A stretch of 64,000 nt of DNA from Blastocatellia bacterium (GCA_016713405.1 JADJPF010000022.1:124001-188000), one strand, 5' to 3'. Counted from the first letter of the stretch, positions 48,805 through 59,573 are shown. The notes: a model not told the origin generated them from the sequence alone. Numbers and translations: made by a program.

Positions 48805-50043
48805 ATGAATAAAAATAATAATTTTGATTTTAAGGCATGGTATAACCAAATTATTTGGGAAAAACAGCGTTTAGAAACAGAATTAAATCGTATTAGTAAA
48901 TTAACTAATATCTTAGATTCATTCATTAACGAACAAGAATCTCCTGAAGCACAGTCTACTGACGAAAACACACCTATAACAAACGAATTTGAACAATTAA
49001 CAACAATAAACAAAAAAATACAACTGCTTTATTTTCTATTAGATACTGTTAGAACACTATCTGCTGAAGTAGATTCAGAAAGACGGCTAGATTTAATTAT
49101 GGAAAAAGCAGCACAACTACTTAATGCTGACCGGAGTATGTTGTTTTTACTTGACCCTGAAACCAAACAATTATGCGCTCAAATAGTAGATGATCAAGGT
49201 CAGAAAAATATGAAATTCTTGCGTAATCTAGGTGTAGTGGGAATTGCAGCCACTAGCGGACGCACGCTAAGTGTTGCTGACACAACAAGAGATGCAAATT
49301 TCAAACCTGAAATAGATGAAAAACCTGCCTATCATGCTAAAAATATTATTGTAACTCCTTTAAGAGATTCTACTGGAACTATTTTTGGTGTTCTACAAGC
49401 ATTAAACAAAAATGAAGGCCGTTTTACTCCTGATGATGAGTATCTTTTCCAGGCTTTTGCTACACAAGCATCAATGGCAATTAAAAACGTTGCTCCTGGT
49501 ATTGGCGCACCTCCTTTGGTAAGTAATCCACTGCTTTTAATTATGAAGGCTCTTTCTACAGGTCTTGGAATAGATAATCTATTACAAGCATTGATGAAGA
49601 AAACTACCCAAGTAATGAACGCAGACCGTAGCACTTTATTTATGGTTGATTATGATAGACAAGAAATTTGGTCAAAAGTTGCTGAAGGTGCAGGTATTAG
49701 TGAAATACGTTTCCCTTTAGGAGTTGGAATTGCTGGACATGTTGTTAATACTAGCGAAATGGTTAATATTGCTGATGCCTATAAAGATCCTCGTTTTAAC
49801 CAAGATATTGATGCTAGAACAGGTTATTACACTCGAACAGTCCTTTGCGCTCCTCTACTTGATGAAACAAATAGAGTTATAGGTGTATTGCAAGTTCTAA
49901 ACAAAAAAGATGGAACATTTAGTAAACAAGATGAATTGTTAATTGGCGCATTTGCTAGCCAAGTAAGTAAAGTAGTTAAAAGCTCTCAATTAGTACTTAA
50001 TTTACTTGCAATATTAGAAAGTGAACGTGCTTTTGTTAAATAA
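48805..50043 (+). CDS. Tandem GAF-domain protein
   Basis: A 412-residue cytoplasmic protein without an obvious output domain. The first 90 residues are helical and likely coiled-coil. Two GAF domains follow, about 95-235 and 255-400. Their signatures are LLNADRSMLFLLDPETKQL and VMNADRSTLFMVDYDRQEI, then PLRDSTGTIFGVLQALNK and PLLDETNRVIGVLQVLNK. Such double GAF modules sense cyclic nucleotides or small ligands in phosphodiesterase-like receptors. The output partner would be another protein. ATG follows AAGGAG at 8 nt. Confidence 0.85.
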   Translation: MNKNNNFDFKAWYNQIIWEKQRLETELNRISKLTNILDSFINEQESPEAQSTDENTPITNEFEQLTTINKKIQLLYFLLDTVRTLSAEVDSERRLDLIMEKAAQLLNADRSMLFLLDPETKQLCAQIVDDQGQKNMKFLRNLGVVGIAATSGRTLSVADTTRDANFKPEIDEKPAYHAKNIIVTPLRDSTGTIFGVLQALNKNEGRFTPDDEYLFQAFATQASMAIKNVAPGIGAPPLVSNPLLLIMKALSTGLGIDNLLQALMKKTTQVMNADRSTLFMVDYDRQEIWSKVAEGAGISEIRFPLGVGIAGHVVNTSEMVNIADAYKDPRFNQDIDARTGYYTRTVLCAPLLDETNRVIGVLQVLNKKDGTFSKQDELLIGAFASQVSKVVKSSQLVLNLLAILESERAFVK

Positions 50044-50076
50044 AATGGCGGGGCAAAAAAGGTATTTTGTTATTTT

Positions 50077-50454
50077 TTAGCTACCTGGAGAGGAGCGTTT
50101 TGCTACTTGCTCTTTTAGCATTAATACTCCAGAAATACGCTTGTTTTCTAGTTCTAAAAAGTGCATTTCTGTTTTTAGCCTCTCGATAGCTTCTTGATGT
50201 TTTTCATGGTTACTTTTTATTGCTACTTGAAAATTTTCTTGAACTTGTTTTAGCTGTTCTTCTAACTGTCTATTTGTTTCTATTAATGGGTTTATCTGAG
50301 TCAATTTATTGTTTTGTTCATTAAATTTTACCTGCATTTCTCCAATTTGCGATAAAAGTTCCCTAGTGCGATATATATGATAAAAACCTAATGGTACAGG
50401 TAAAATAAAACCCATTGCTGCTAGTAATCCTAACCAAAAAACTTCTCCCTCCAA
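50077..50454 (-). CDS. Membrane-anchored coiled-coil protein of unknown function
   Basis: A 125-residue protein with one N-terminal transmembrane helix (about 5-27, WLGLLAAMGFILPVPLGF) followed by a coiled coil to about residue 110. The start is TTG at 50454, chosen because AAAGGA, overlapping the stop of the small gene in front, lies 8 nt upstream; an internal ATG at residue 14 is possible. It has no recognised domain. It is coupled to the 44-residue secreted peptide. Confidence 0.6.
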   Translation of the reverse strand: MEGEVFWLGLLAAMGFILPVPLGFYHIYRTRELLSQIGEMQVKFNEQNNKLTQINPLIETNRQLEEQLKQVQENFQVAIKSNHEKHQEAIERLKTEMHFLELENKRISGVLMLKEQVAKRSSPGS

Positions 50455-50459
50455 TTGAT

Positions 50460-50594
50460 TTATCCTTTCTTTTGAGTTTGAGCATTATTAGCTTCACTAT
50501 TTATAGAAGTTGAATTAGAAGGTTTTGATTCTTGAGCTAAAACACTTATGTTTAATATTAAAAATAATAAAGTACTAAAAACTAATTTTTTCAT
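50460..50594 (-). CDS. Small secreted peptide, 44 residues
   Basis: A short gene with a clear signal peptide, MKKLVFSTLLFLILNISVLA, and probable cleavage before Gln-Glu. The remaining 24 residues are Ser/Asn/Lys-rich. The stop codon overlaps the region used as ribosome site by the coiled-coil gene, giving a 5-bp spacing to its TTG. This coupling is the main support for it being real. The function is unknown. Confidence 0.5.
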   Translation of the reverse strand: MKKLVFSTLLFLILNISVLAQESKPSNSTSINSEANNAQTQKKG

Positions 50595-50789
50595 GTTAAA
50601 ATCCGCTATTATAAGTATTTATTCGAGTTATAGCTTGATTATATTATTAAATAATTAATCTGCAATAGTAGAAACTTATTTTCCCGCTTGGGAAAAACTT
50701 TGTTGCTCCAAAACCTTTATTACTCTAAAATTCTACTTATTTACCTTCACCAATTTAAATTAAAGTCAAGTAATATAAGCTGAGGAATT

Positions 50790-53700
50790 ATGCTTAATAA
50801 TAAATTATCCATTTCTTTTGCAAAACGGATAGTGTTATTTTCCTTATTAATTTTACTCTTACTAGTAGCTTATCCTAATCCACAAACTGCACGACTAGAT
50901 AATACAAAATTAACACTAACTCAAGCACAACAAGCCATTTACAAAACACCAGCAGATAAATTACATAATTTTGCTATTGTAGATGGTTCACTCCTCTGTG
51001 CAACAAACCTAGGATTATTAACTTTTGACGGGCAAAAATGGAAGCAATTGCTAGGAGAAGAAACTTTTGCTGTTAAAGTTATTAATGAAAATTTAATTAT
51101 AGGAACAAGGGAAGGAATCAAAATTTCTACTGATGGTGGAAAAAACTGGTATCTTTCCAATGAAGGCTTAGCCAAAGGTCTAGTCCCATTAGCAATTGAA
51201 GTTACACAGGCAGATAAAACAATTTATATTGGAACAGATCGTCATGGGGTATTTCGTTCAATTGATAGTGGAAAATCTTGGCAAGCAAGCAATAAAGGGT
51301 TGCCTCCATCAATTGGAGTAAATCCTTTTGCCGTAGTTAAACGCTTGTCTATATCTCCAGATAACCCAAACTTGCTTTTTGCAGCAACTGATTCTGATGG
51401 ACTTTATTTAAGTTTTAATGGAGGAGAAAACTGGCAAACAGCTAAATTAAATCTGCCAGGTGCATTTAGCCATAGAGTTATTCCACCTTTTATTAGCTTT
51501 GATAAAGAATCTCAAAGTATCTATACCTTGGTTAATTTCCCTATACATTCACATTTACTTGAAAACCGTGTTTATAAAAGTATTGATAATAGTCAAAGCT
51601 GGGACTTAATTGGAAAATTAGAAGCAAATCAAAATTTCTATGATTTTTCTGTCACCAATAATGTTGCTACAGTAAGAACTAACAAAGAACTTAAAACAAT
51701 TGATCTAAATAAATTAGCAGAAGAAACCCGTAGAAGCTTTTTAACTCTCTCATCTATTCAACCTCTAGCAACAAGCGTTCCTGGTACAGAACCAGATTAT
51801 GAAATAAATGATCTTGCTGTTTTACATGATGATGGTAGTTTTACTAGTTTTTTTGAGCAAAATCTAACAGGTTTTGGCAGGGAGATAACAAAACGTTTCT
51901 ATCAGCGTCATGGGGATGATTATGACATTATTGTAACGTTTTTAGACCCAGATTATGGTTTTCCATTTGCTGCTGGAGCAGTAGCTTATAATGCTCCAAT
52001 ACAAAATCAAGTTGGAGGAATTGGACGTTCAACAGGTGTTTTTAACGGCGGCCCAAGTGCTTATGGTAGTAAGGGGCGACTACGTGCATTCTGTAATTTA
52101 AATTTAATTTCACAGTATCCTAATAATTTTAATGAAAGTTTCTTTTTTACTAATTCGGCTGTAGATGTTCTTAGCCATGAAATGGGACATACATGGTCAG
52201 CTTTCTTAGATTTTGATGATAACGGTCTAACTGGTGATGAGCTTTTAGGTCGTCAACTTGCTCATTGGAGTTTCTTTTTTAACTCTGGCTCTTCTCAATT
52301 AGAAGGAAATTCTTACCAAGATTTAGGTAATGGTAATTTCCGCATCAATGGTGCTACTTCTCGTTATAATGATTTTGATCTTTATGCAATGGGGTTAAGC
52401 TCTGGTGTTGGTAATGCTTTTATTGTTAGTAGCCCCACAAATATAGATCCACAACTAACTTTAGATGGAGTTAACCCTTTAGATATTAGTCTATTAGAAA
52501 ATCGTGGACTACCTCCTTTAGCTCCACCTGATTTTCCTACTCTTACTGTAACAGGTACTCGTAAAAATGTTACTTTAGCTGATGTGACTAAAGTAGAAGG
52601 CCCTCGTATCCCAAGCCAAGAAAGCGGAAACTTAAAAATTGCGTTTGTTTTAATTGCCCCTCCTGGAAAAGAACCTAAAGACCAAACAATAGAACAAGTT
52701 AACAACTTGCGTAAAGCCTGGATTAGTCAATTTTCCTCAATAACCAATAATAGACGTAAAGTAGATAGTTCCATAGCGTTTCAAGGTGTCTCAGACACTA
52801 CTCCACCTCAAATAGTTGTTAAAGGCCCAAGTGGTGGTGATGTTGTTCCAGCAGGCGCAATTATTACTATTAGCTGGGATTCAAAGGACAATAACACTAT
52901 TGCTAAACATGATATTCTTATGTCCTTAGATGGTGGTCAAACTTTCCCAATTGAAGTAGCTAAACTACTTAATGGCACAACTCAGGAATTTGATTATGCT
53001 TTACCACCAGAGCTATTTTCATCTAATGCAAGCATTAAAGTCATAGCTGTTGTCCATGCTGGCAATAGAGCCGATGACACAACTGATATTGCTTTTCAAA
53101 TTGAGAGAGAAACCACTCCTCCAACAGTTAAAGTAAATAATCCTAATGGAGGTGAGCAAATTCTTGCAGGCTCCCCTTACTTAATTACATGGACTTCTAC
53201 GGATAATGGCATGTTACAAAGCCATGACGTTAATGTTTCTTTAGATGGTGGCAAGACTTTTCGTAGCATTTTTAGTGGTATACCGGGTCGTACTCAAAGC
53301 TTTATTTGGCAAGTTCCAGCAGATTTAGTTGCTAGTGATGCCCGAATCCAAGTTGTTGCTAAAGATTCTGTTGGAAATATTGGAAATGATACCTCAGACA
53401 AATCCTTCTCTATAGTTCCAAAAGACAACACTAACCCACAAGTAAAACTGCTTAGTCCTTTGGGAGGTGATAATCTGCAAGCTAGTGGCAGATTTAATAT
53501 TACTTGGACTAGTTCAGATAACCTTAAAGTAGCAAGTCATGAATTACAGTTATCTACTAATGGTGGACAAAGCTTTGACACAATTATTGCTACTGGCTTA
53601 AGTGCTGCAACACAAAACTTTATTTGGCAAGTTCCAGATTTAGAAATTACTACTGCTCGTGTCCGTATAACTGTTAAAGATGAACAAGATAACGTTGGAC

Positions 53701-54617
53701 AAGACACAACTGCCAACTTAAATATTACTAGACGTGATGTTACGGCTCCAACAGTTAGAGTAATTTCTCCTAATGGCACAGAGAATATTAATGCAGGTGA
53801 AAATTTACAAATCAACTGGCAAGTTTCAGACAATGTAGCCATACAGTCACAAAGCATTAGCCTTTCTTTAGATGGTGGAACTAGTTTTTCTACTACTATA
53901 GCTGATGGCCTACCAGCTAATACTAATAGTTTTACATTTAAGCTACCAGATACAATTCAATCCACACAAGCAAGAATTAGAGTAACTGCTATAGATACTG
54001 CTAATTTAGCTGGTAGCGATGTTTCTGATGCTAACTTTATTATTAATGGTAAGGACACTGTAGCACCTAAAGTAACAGTAGTTTCTCCTAATGGTGGCGA
54101 AGTAATTGCTAATAGTGAGCCTGTTAAAATTACGTGGCAAGTTTCAGACAACTTAGCTGTCACTTCTCAAGATATACAAATATCTCTTGATGGCGGTGTA
54201 AGCTATAGAACTCTAAATAGCGGCTTAGCAGGAAATATTCAAGAATTTATTTTAGACCTAAAAACCCTTCAAAGTGAGCAAGCTAAAATAAAAATTGTTG
54301 CTCGTGACAACCAAAATAACATTGGTTCAGATGAAAGCAATAATGTTTTTGCCCTTTTAGCTAAACCAAGCATTTTGGATGTTAAATATAATTCTACTAG
54401 CCAAAACCTAAATATTTTTGCTAGTGGCATATCTGCAAATACAACAGTAGAAATTAATGGGCAAGCCATCCAATCAACAGCCAAATTTAAGGCTAAGAAA
54501 GGTAATTTAGTATTAAATGGTAGCCTAGCTGTATTAAATTTACGTAGTGGCGATAATATTATTTTAGTCAAAGAACGGGGATTAGTATCAGGTGCCTTTA
54601 AGCTAAATATTAGGTAG
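50790..54617 (+). CDS. Secreted metalloprotease-like protein with BNR repeats and Ig-like tail
   Basis: A 1275-residue exported protein. A signal anchor lies at about 10-32. Residues about 60-300 carry BNR/Asp-box repeats (STDGGKNWYLS, SIDSGKSWQAS, SFNGGENWQTA). Residues about 455-490 contain the zinc motif HEMGHTW in DVLSHEMGHTWSAFLDFDD, an HExxH as in M43/M6-like peptidases. From about 670 to 1195 there are six Ig-like modules of about 95 residues (for example VKVNNPNGGEQILAGSPYLI, then SLDGGKTF). A C-terminal cap of about 75 residues ends in KLNIR. The start is ATG at 50790. Substrate and activity are unproven. Confidence 0.8.
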   Translation: MLNNKLSISFAKRIVLFSLLILLLLVAYPNPQTARLDNTKLTLTQAQQAIYKTPADKLHNFAIVDGSLLCATNLGLLTFDGQKWKQLLGEETFAVKVINENLIIGTREGIKISTDGGKNWYLSNEGLAKGLVPLAIEVTQADKTIYIGTDRHGVFRSIDSGKSWQASNKGLPPSIGVNPFAVVKRLSISPDNPNLLFAATDSDGLYLSFNGGENWQTAKLNLPGAFSHRVIPPFISFDKESQSIYTLVNFPIHSHLLENRVYKSIDNSQSWDLIGKLEANQNFYDFSVTNNVATVRTNKELKTIDLNKLAEETRRSFLTLSSIQPLATSVPGTEPDYEINDLAVLHDDGSFTSFFEQNLTGFGREITKRFYQRHGDDYDIIVTFLDPDYGFPFAAGAVAYNAPIQNQVGGIGRSTGVFNGGPSAYGSKGRLRAFCNLNLISQYPNNFNESFFFTNSAVDVLSHEMGHTWSAFLDFDDNGLTGDELLGRQLAHWSFFFNSGSSQLEGNSYQDLGNGNFRINGATSRYNDFDLYAMGLSSGVGNAFIVSSPTNIDPQLTLDGVNPLDISLLENRGLPPLAPPDFPTLTVTGTRKNVTLADVTKVEGPRIPSQESGNLKIAFVLIAPPGKEPKDQTIEQVNNLRKAWISQFSSITNNRRKVDSSIAFQGVSDTTPPQIVVKGPSGGDVVPAGAIITISWDSKDNNTIAKHDILMSLDGGQTFPIEVAKLLNGTTQEFDYALPPELFSSNASIKVIAVVHAGNRADDTTDIAFQIERETTPPTVKVNNPNGGEQILAGSPYLITWTSTDNGMLQSHDVNVSLDGGKTFRSIFSGIPGRTQSFIWQVPADLVASDARIQVVAKDSVGNIGNDTSDKSFSIVPKDNTNPQVKLLSPLGGDNLQASGRFNITWTSSDNLKVASHELQLSTNGGQSFDTIIATGLSAATQNFIWQVPDLEITTARVRITVKDEQDNVGQDTTANLNITRRDVTAPTVRVISPNGTENINAGENLQINWQVSDNVAIQSQSISLSLDGGTSFSTTIADGLPANTNSFTFKLPDTIQSTQARIRVTAIDTANLAGSDVSDANFIINGKDTVAPKVTVVSPNGGEVIANSEPVKITWQVSDNLAVTSQDIQISLDGGVSYRTLNSGLAGNIQEFILDLKTLQSEQAKIKIVARDNQNNIGSDESNNVFALLAKPSILDVKYNSTSQNLNIFASGISANTTVEINGQAIQSTAKFKAKKGNLVLNGSLAVLNLRSGDNIILVKERGLVSGAFKLNIR

Positions 54618-54637
54618 CCTAAAAATTACCAAGGGGC

Positions 54638-54671
54638 GAAAGAGTTTTTCAGCACCAAGAAAAACTCTTTC
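54638..54671 (+). terminator. Stem-loop after the metalloprotease-like gene
   Basis: Perfect 13-bp inverted repeat GAAAGAGTTTTTC/GAAAAACTCTTTC (54638-54650 against 54659-54671) with an 8-nt loop, 20 bp past the stop. The T tract is inside the stem; a tail is lacking. Confidence 0.55.
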
Positions 54672-54768
54672 ACTGCTTTGCAACTTTAACTGTGTATTAA
54701 AAATTATAATACCTGCCAAATTTAAGTTAATACAGCGTAAACTAAGTAGTCTTATATTCTTAAATCTT

Positions 54769-54825
54769 AAGCCCCAGCGAGGCGGCATATTTGTAGTGCA
54801 GGGCTTCAACCTTACGTATGATAGC
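54769..54825. repeat. Possible copy of a dispersed palindromic repeat
   Basis: AAGCCCCAGCGAGGCGGC, then GCAGGGCTTCAACCTTACG, resemble dispersed non-coding repeats that I recall from Acidobacteria-like and planctomycete genomes. Part of it matches the palindrome at 25025-25052. It is unusually GC-rich against the AT-rich surroundings. Confidence 0.4.
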
Positions 54826-54842
54826 GCAGCATAACTCTGTAG

Positions 54843-57800
54843 TTAATTAGAACCCTTCCATTTTCCGGGAGCAGACACATTAATAATTTTTTCTGGGGCA
54901 ACAAATTTTTCTTTTGCAAACCAATCCATTGCTCTTTTTTGCAAGGCTTCTTTTTCTGATGTGTCAATTAATTGGCTACGACGATACCAACAAACGGCTA
55001 AATAAAGCTCCATTTGTGTAGTTTCAAAACCAACTTCAGCATCTAGCAAATAATTAATAGCCTGCTCTTTCTGCCCACGAATATCAGCAATTGAAGCAAG
55101 AATTAAACTAGCCAAAGCATTTCCCCAAGAGGCTTTTTCTTTATAAATTCTTTTTGCATCCTTTTGAGCTATTGTTAAATATTTGTTGGGGTCTTGTTGG
55201 CTATTTTGTGCTTGTGTTGCTAGTGCTAAAGCTGTTCGTGCGCGAAAATGAAAAGATTCAATTGCAATAATTTGTGTACGAAGGAAAAAAGAGCTACTTA
55301 AAGCAGGCCAAATTTTTTGGATACGTTGCCAAGCCGATTCAAAATTATTTTGATATAGATCTATTTCTACTTCTGTGTAAAGTCTCCAATAATGTTGGAG
55401 GTCAAAACTTTTTCTTACCCAACTTGCCATTGCTGCTTTAATTTCCTTGCTTGCTTCTTCTGGCTCATCAGCCGCTAGAAAAACCATATGTGACCAGATC
55501 CGCAAATTAGTAGCAGCAAATAAATCTCCTCGCTCCTGTGCATCTTTTAAGAAAGTAGAAAGTTGTTGAGTAAGCTCTGTAATTTTGCCTAAAAAAAGCA
55601 GAGTACGAACAAGAAAATAATGTGCTGTGTCCATCTCCCAAGTCACATTGGTACATTGTTCTTGTAAAATAGGCTCTGCTTTAGTAAACAATTGATAAGA
55701 TTTTGCCCAATTGCCCTGCATATAAGCAGCAAAACCTGTTTCAAGTATTGAAAGCGCGGTTGTATGAGGCCGATTTATCTTTTTTGCTAATACCAAAGCT
55801 TGATGACAAAGTTGGTTAGTAAATACTTGACTACGAGAACCTTCTGTAGCTGAATGTCCTATTTCTAGAGCTAATGCACGAACTACGCGATAAGGTTCGC
55901 CAGCATTAAGAGCCATAAGCAAATGTCGTGCTTGAAAATCTATTGCTCGTTTGGTGTTAACATAGGCTAGTCCAACAATTGCAGACCAACAAACATCAAT
56001 TCTTAAAAGTTCTTTACTATCTACTTCTTTTTCGGCACGTTCCTTAAATCCTAGTCCGCGTAACCAAACTTGAAAACGTGTAAATAAATAAGAAAGCAAT
56101 GCTCCTTGAGTGGTTTCTGGTAATTTTATATCTACTTTTGCTAAAACTTTACGAAGTACAGAAATTCCTTCTTTAATATAACCATTAATTAAAAATTGCT
56201 CTGCTGCACGCCTTTCTAACTCAATTGCATCGCTACTTATAGCAGTTTTAGCAGCAATTAAATATGCTTGTGCTGCTTCGGCTCCACGACCAGCATTAGC
56301 TAAAGCATCTCCTAATTTAACTTGCAGTTGCTGTTCTTTTTCCTTTGGATTTAGACCCAAAGCCATTTTATAAAATCGTGCAGCATTATCAAAGGCAAGT
56401 GCTTTTGTTGCTTCCTCAGCAGCAACAATTGTGTAATACAATGCTTTTTCTACTTCTCCCGCAGCATTAAAATGAATCGCTAAACTCTTAGCATCTAGCT
56501 CGTTAGGTGTTTCTAGAGCCATTGCTAAATCCTTATGATATTCCACTCGTTCCAAATCTTTAATTTGGGAAATGACACTTTCTCTAACACCTTCATGATA
56601 AGGAACTAGCTTTTCTCCTGACTCATTGCTAATTACTCTAATTAAGCGGCCTACCCTAAGCAAAGAAAATGCTTCTTGTTCGTGAGAGTCTAATTTTACA
56701 GCCTTTTTAACAATTTGCCTTTCTATAGGTTGATCAGCAATTGCCACTAATTCTAAAAGCCGTTTAGCATCTTTTGGCAGTTGTAAAACTCTTTGTTTAA
56801 CTACACGTTTAATTAAAGAAAATCCACTTTCAGAAAGGCTATTTTCTCCAATACTGCTTATTAGTTCATCATCAATACTAGAATAACGAGCAAGTTCATC
56901 AATCAATAAAGGAATACCTTTAGATTCTTCTGCAATAATTTCTGCTAATTTTTTAGTATTAGGTTGTTTATCGCTAAGTAGTGATAGGGCTAGCTCTTTG
57001 GCCGAGCTTAAAGATAATTCCTTAATAGCAATTTCTCGTGTATCAATAGCAGTTGCAGCCATAAATTGAGCATTAAAAAGATGTTTTAGAAGTAAACTAT
57101 TTTCTTTATCTTCAATTCTATAGCTTGCAATTAAAAGCATTTCTGGTGCTTCAGGTGGACGAAGCAGTTCACTAAGTAAAACTCCACTGTCAACATCACC
57201 CCATTGCAAATCATCAATAAAGATAACTAAGTCCCGTTTATCGGCTAAGCGTGCAAGTAGCTCTCTTAGGGCTGAAAATGCTCGACGGCGCAGTTCTTGA
57301 ACATTAGGAATATCTACTAGTCTCTGACGAATAGATGTAGCAGCTAAAACTGGTTTTAATACAGGAAAAAGCCTTGCTAAAACAGCCATATCTCTAGGCA
57401 GCAAGGCTTCTACTTCTGTTGTTGGTAGGCGTTTTAAGTATTGGCTTAAAGCATCAATAACACTATCTAAAGCTTTATAAGGAACATTTTCTTGACCATA
57501 ACAACGCCCAAGTAAAACTACTAAATTTTGTTCTTTACTTTGTAGTTCATCAATAAAGTAATTGATCAAAGCTGTTTTACCAATGCCCGCACGACCTGGT
57601 AAATAAACTGTGACTGCATTACCAGCTTGCACAGTTTGAAAAGCATCCATTAAAGCAGCTAATTCCGTTTGTCTACCGCTTAAAGTGGTGTTTCTTGCTC
57701 CACTGCTAGCAACAATAGCAATGCTTTGCTCATCCTTGCCTAAACGCCGTAAAACTTCATCACCGCTTGGACGCAAAGCCGGATCACGGAACAAAAGTTC

Positions 57801-58737
57801 TTGACAAAGCTGATTTAAGTCTATAGGTACATTTTTTACTAGTTCCGATGGTGCTATAGGGTCTGTAGTTTGTCTTTTAATTAAAATATCCAAAATAGAA
57901 CCTGTAAAAGGAGTCCGACCTGTTAAGGCTTCATAAAGAATTACACCTACACTATACCAATCAGAAGCCTTGGAAACAGATGATTTACTGCCTTGTTCAG
58001 GTGACATATAGGCTGGCGTACCAACAATATTCATACTTTCATGAATACCTTTTCCAGCAATTTCAACTGCCAAACCTAAATCCAAAATAACTACTCGACC
58101 CTGTGGAGTAACCAAAACATTAGAAGGTTTTAAGTCTCGGTGTAACTTTCCTGCTTCGTGTAAAACAAATAAGCCTTCTGCCAACTGTCGTAAAGCCGAG
58201 CGTAAGCGGCTTTCATCCAAAGAAAACTCTAAAAAATGAACGTCTGTAGATTCATTAGCAATCTTTTGGCTAATTATATTAAAGTCCTGACTACTAATTT
58301 GCTTTTGGGTTAAAGTCTTTTCCTGCTGTAATGTGTTTGACGGGTTTTTCTGTGTTAGTATTTCTTCCCCATCTGCTACACGTACTGTGTTTGCATTAAT
58401 AATAGAATCTATGGACTCTAAACCTTTTTTATTATTCCAAAGATATTCTAGAAAATTTACCCCTTGAACTAGCTCCATGGTAAAAAAACCACTGATCTTC
58501 ATCTGACATTAGTTCATAAAGAGAAACTAAATTATGATGATGGATGTCGGCTAGAGTGCGAAACTCTTGCTTAAAGCGATAAAGAGATTCTGCATCTGTT
58601 TGATGAAGCGTTTTTAAGGCTACAATGGTTTTACGCTCTTGATCAAAGACTTGATAAACGCTGCCAAAGCCCCCAGAGCCAAGTTGACGTTGTAATTGAA
58701 AACGTTTTGTACCAGTAAATTCAGATTTTATACCCAT
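54843..58737 (-). CDS. Giant Ser/Thr protein kinase fused to AAA ATPase and TPR-like domain, one frameshift
   Basis: A signalling protein of about 1297 residues after correction. The start is ATG at 58737. The kinase domain has the G-loop GSGGFGSVYQVFD, the catalytic loop LHRDLKPSNVLV, DLGLAVE in place of DFG, and MSPEQ for APE. A P-loop ATPase domain follows (GRAGIGKTALINYF). An alpha-helical TPR-like region fills the last 600 residues, as in kinase-ATPase regulators of the Pkn/MalT type. The A run at 58482-58488 on the plus strand adds one base. Six A gives DEDQWFFTMELVQG. An Asp-Leu-Gly instead of Asp-Phe-Gly is tolerated in this group. The function is inferred from domain order. Confidence 0.85.
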
Positions 58738-58902
58738 TAAAATTTTTATTAATTTTTGTTGAAAAACTTCTTTTCTTGACTTGTTAAATTGCTTTAATTA
58801 TCTAAAAATATTAAGAATTATCTAGCCTATTTAGCATTGACACTAAAATAACTTGGGCTACACTAAAAACAAACTCAAAGCCAATTTCCGGGGACGTTAA
58901 CC

Positions 58903-59507
58903 TTGACAACAGACGAATACTTAGACCGATTAGAAGATGATATGCGAAAATTACGCATAGAGTTTGATGTCTTCTTTAATGGTGGGGCAAAGAAACCGCC
59001 TTATGATACCAAAAATCGTGTAGAATCGCTAATCAAACGTTTTAGTGATGATCGTAATATGAGTTTTTCACAACGTTTTCGCTATAACTCTCTAGTAGCA
59101 CGTTATACTTCTTTTCGTGAACTATGGCGTAGAAATATGCAAGCTTATGAGGAAGGTCAAAACCCTAATGCTAAATTAGCAGGCACTTTTGCTGAACGTC
59201 CCAGCGGGGGTTCTAGTTCTACTGTAGCACCTCCTGCTACTACGGCTAGAGCAGGATTTAGAGCAACAACTGTTATTTGTAAGGATCCACAACAAGAAGT
59301 TGATAAAGTTATTTCGCTTTATAATAGTGTGATTGATGCTAAACGCGCTTGTGGAGAGCCAACAGACAAACTTTCCTTTGAGCAATTCCATAAAATTATT
59401 GTAGTTCAAAGCTCAAAACTAAAAGCCAACTTCAATGTCCATCAATTAGTTTTTCAGTAGAAATTGATCAAGGTCAAGTAAAATTTAAGGCTAAAGGAAA
59501 TACTTAA
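58903..59507 (+). CDS. Conserved-looking protein of unknown function, one frameshift near the end
   Basis: A basic, helical N-terminal part (TDEYLDRLEDDMRKLRIEFD, then FSQRFRYNSLVARYTSFREL) is followed by a Ser/Thr/Pro-rich linker and a C-terminal domain. The TTG at 58903 is the likely start, after a GGGGACG site. The frame stops at 59460, but inserting one base at about 59433-59436 continues CPSISFSVEIDQGQVKFKA to a stop at 59505-59507, which gives a more complete C-terminus. No family is recognised. It diverges from the kinase and may be functionally linked. Confidence 0.6.
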
Positions 59508-59535
59508 ACAGATATTTAAATAATATAAAAATAAG

Positions 59536-59573
59536 AAAAGCCCTGACACTTCGGTAGTAGTGTCAGGGCTTTT
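59536..59573. terminator. Bidirectional terminator between the unknown gene and cspA
   Basis: Perfect 15-bp stem, AAAAGCCCTGACACT (59536-59550) against AGTGTCAGGGCTTTT (59559-59573), 8-nt loop and a T run continuing on the plus strand. It serves both convergent genes. Confidence 0.9.

Noticed and set aside
52382..54571. Minus-strand frames over the metalloprotease-like gene
   Set aside because: Shadows; the plus-strand frame is continuous and has domains.
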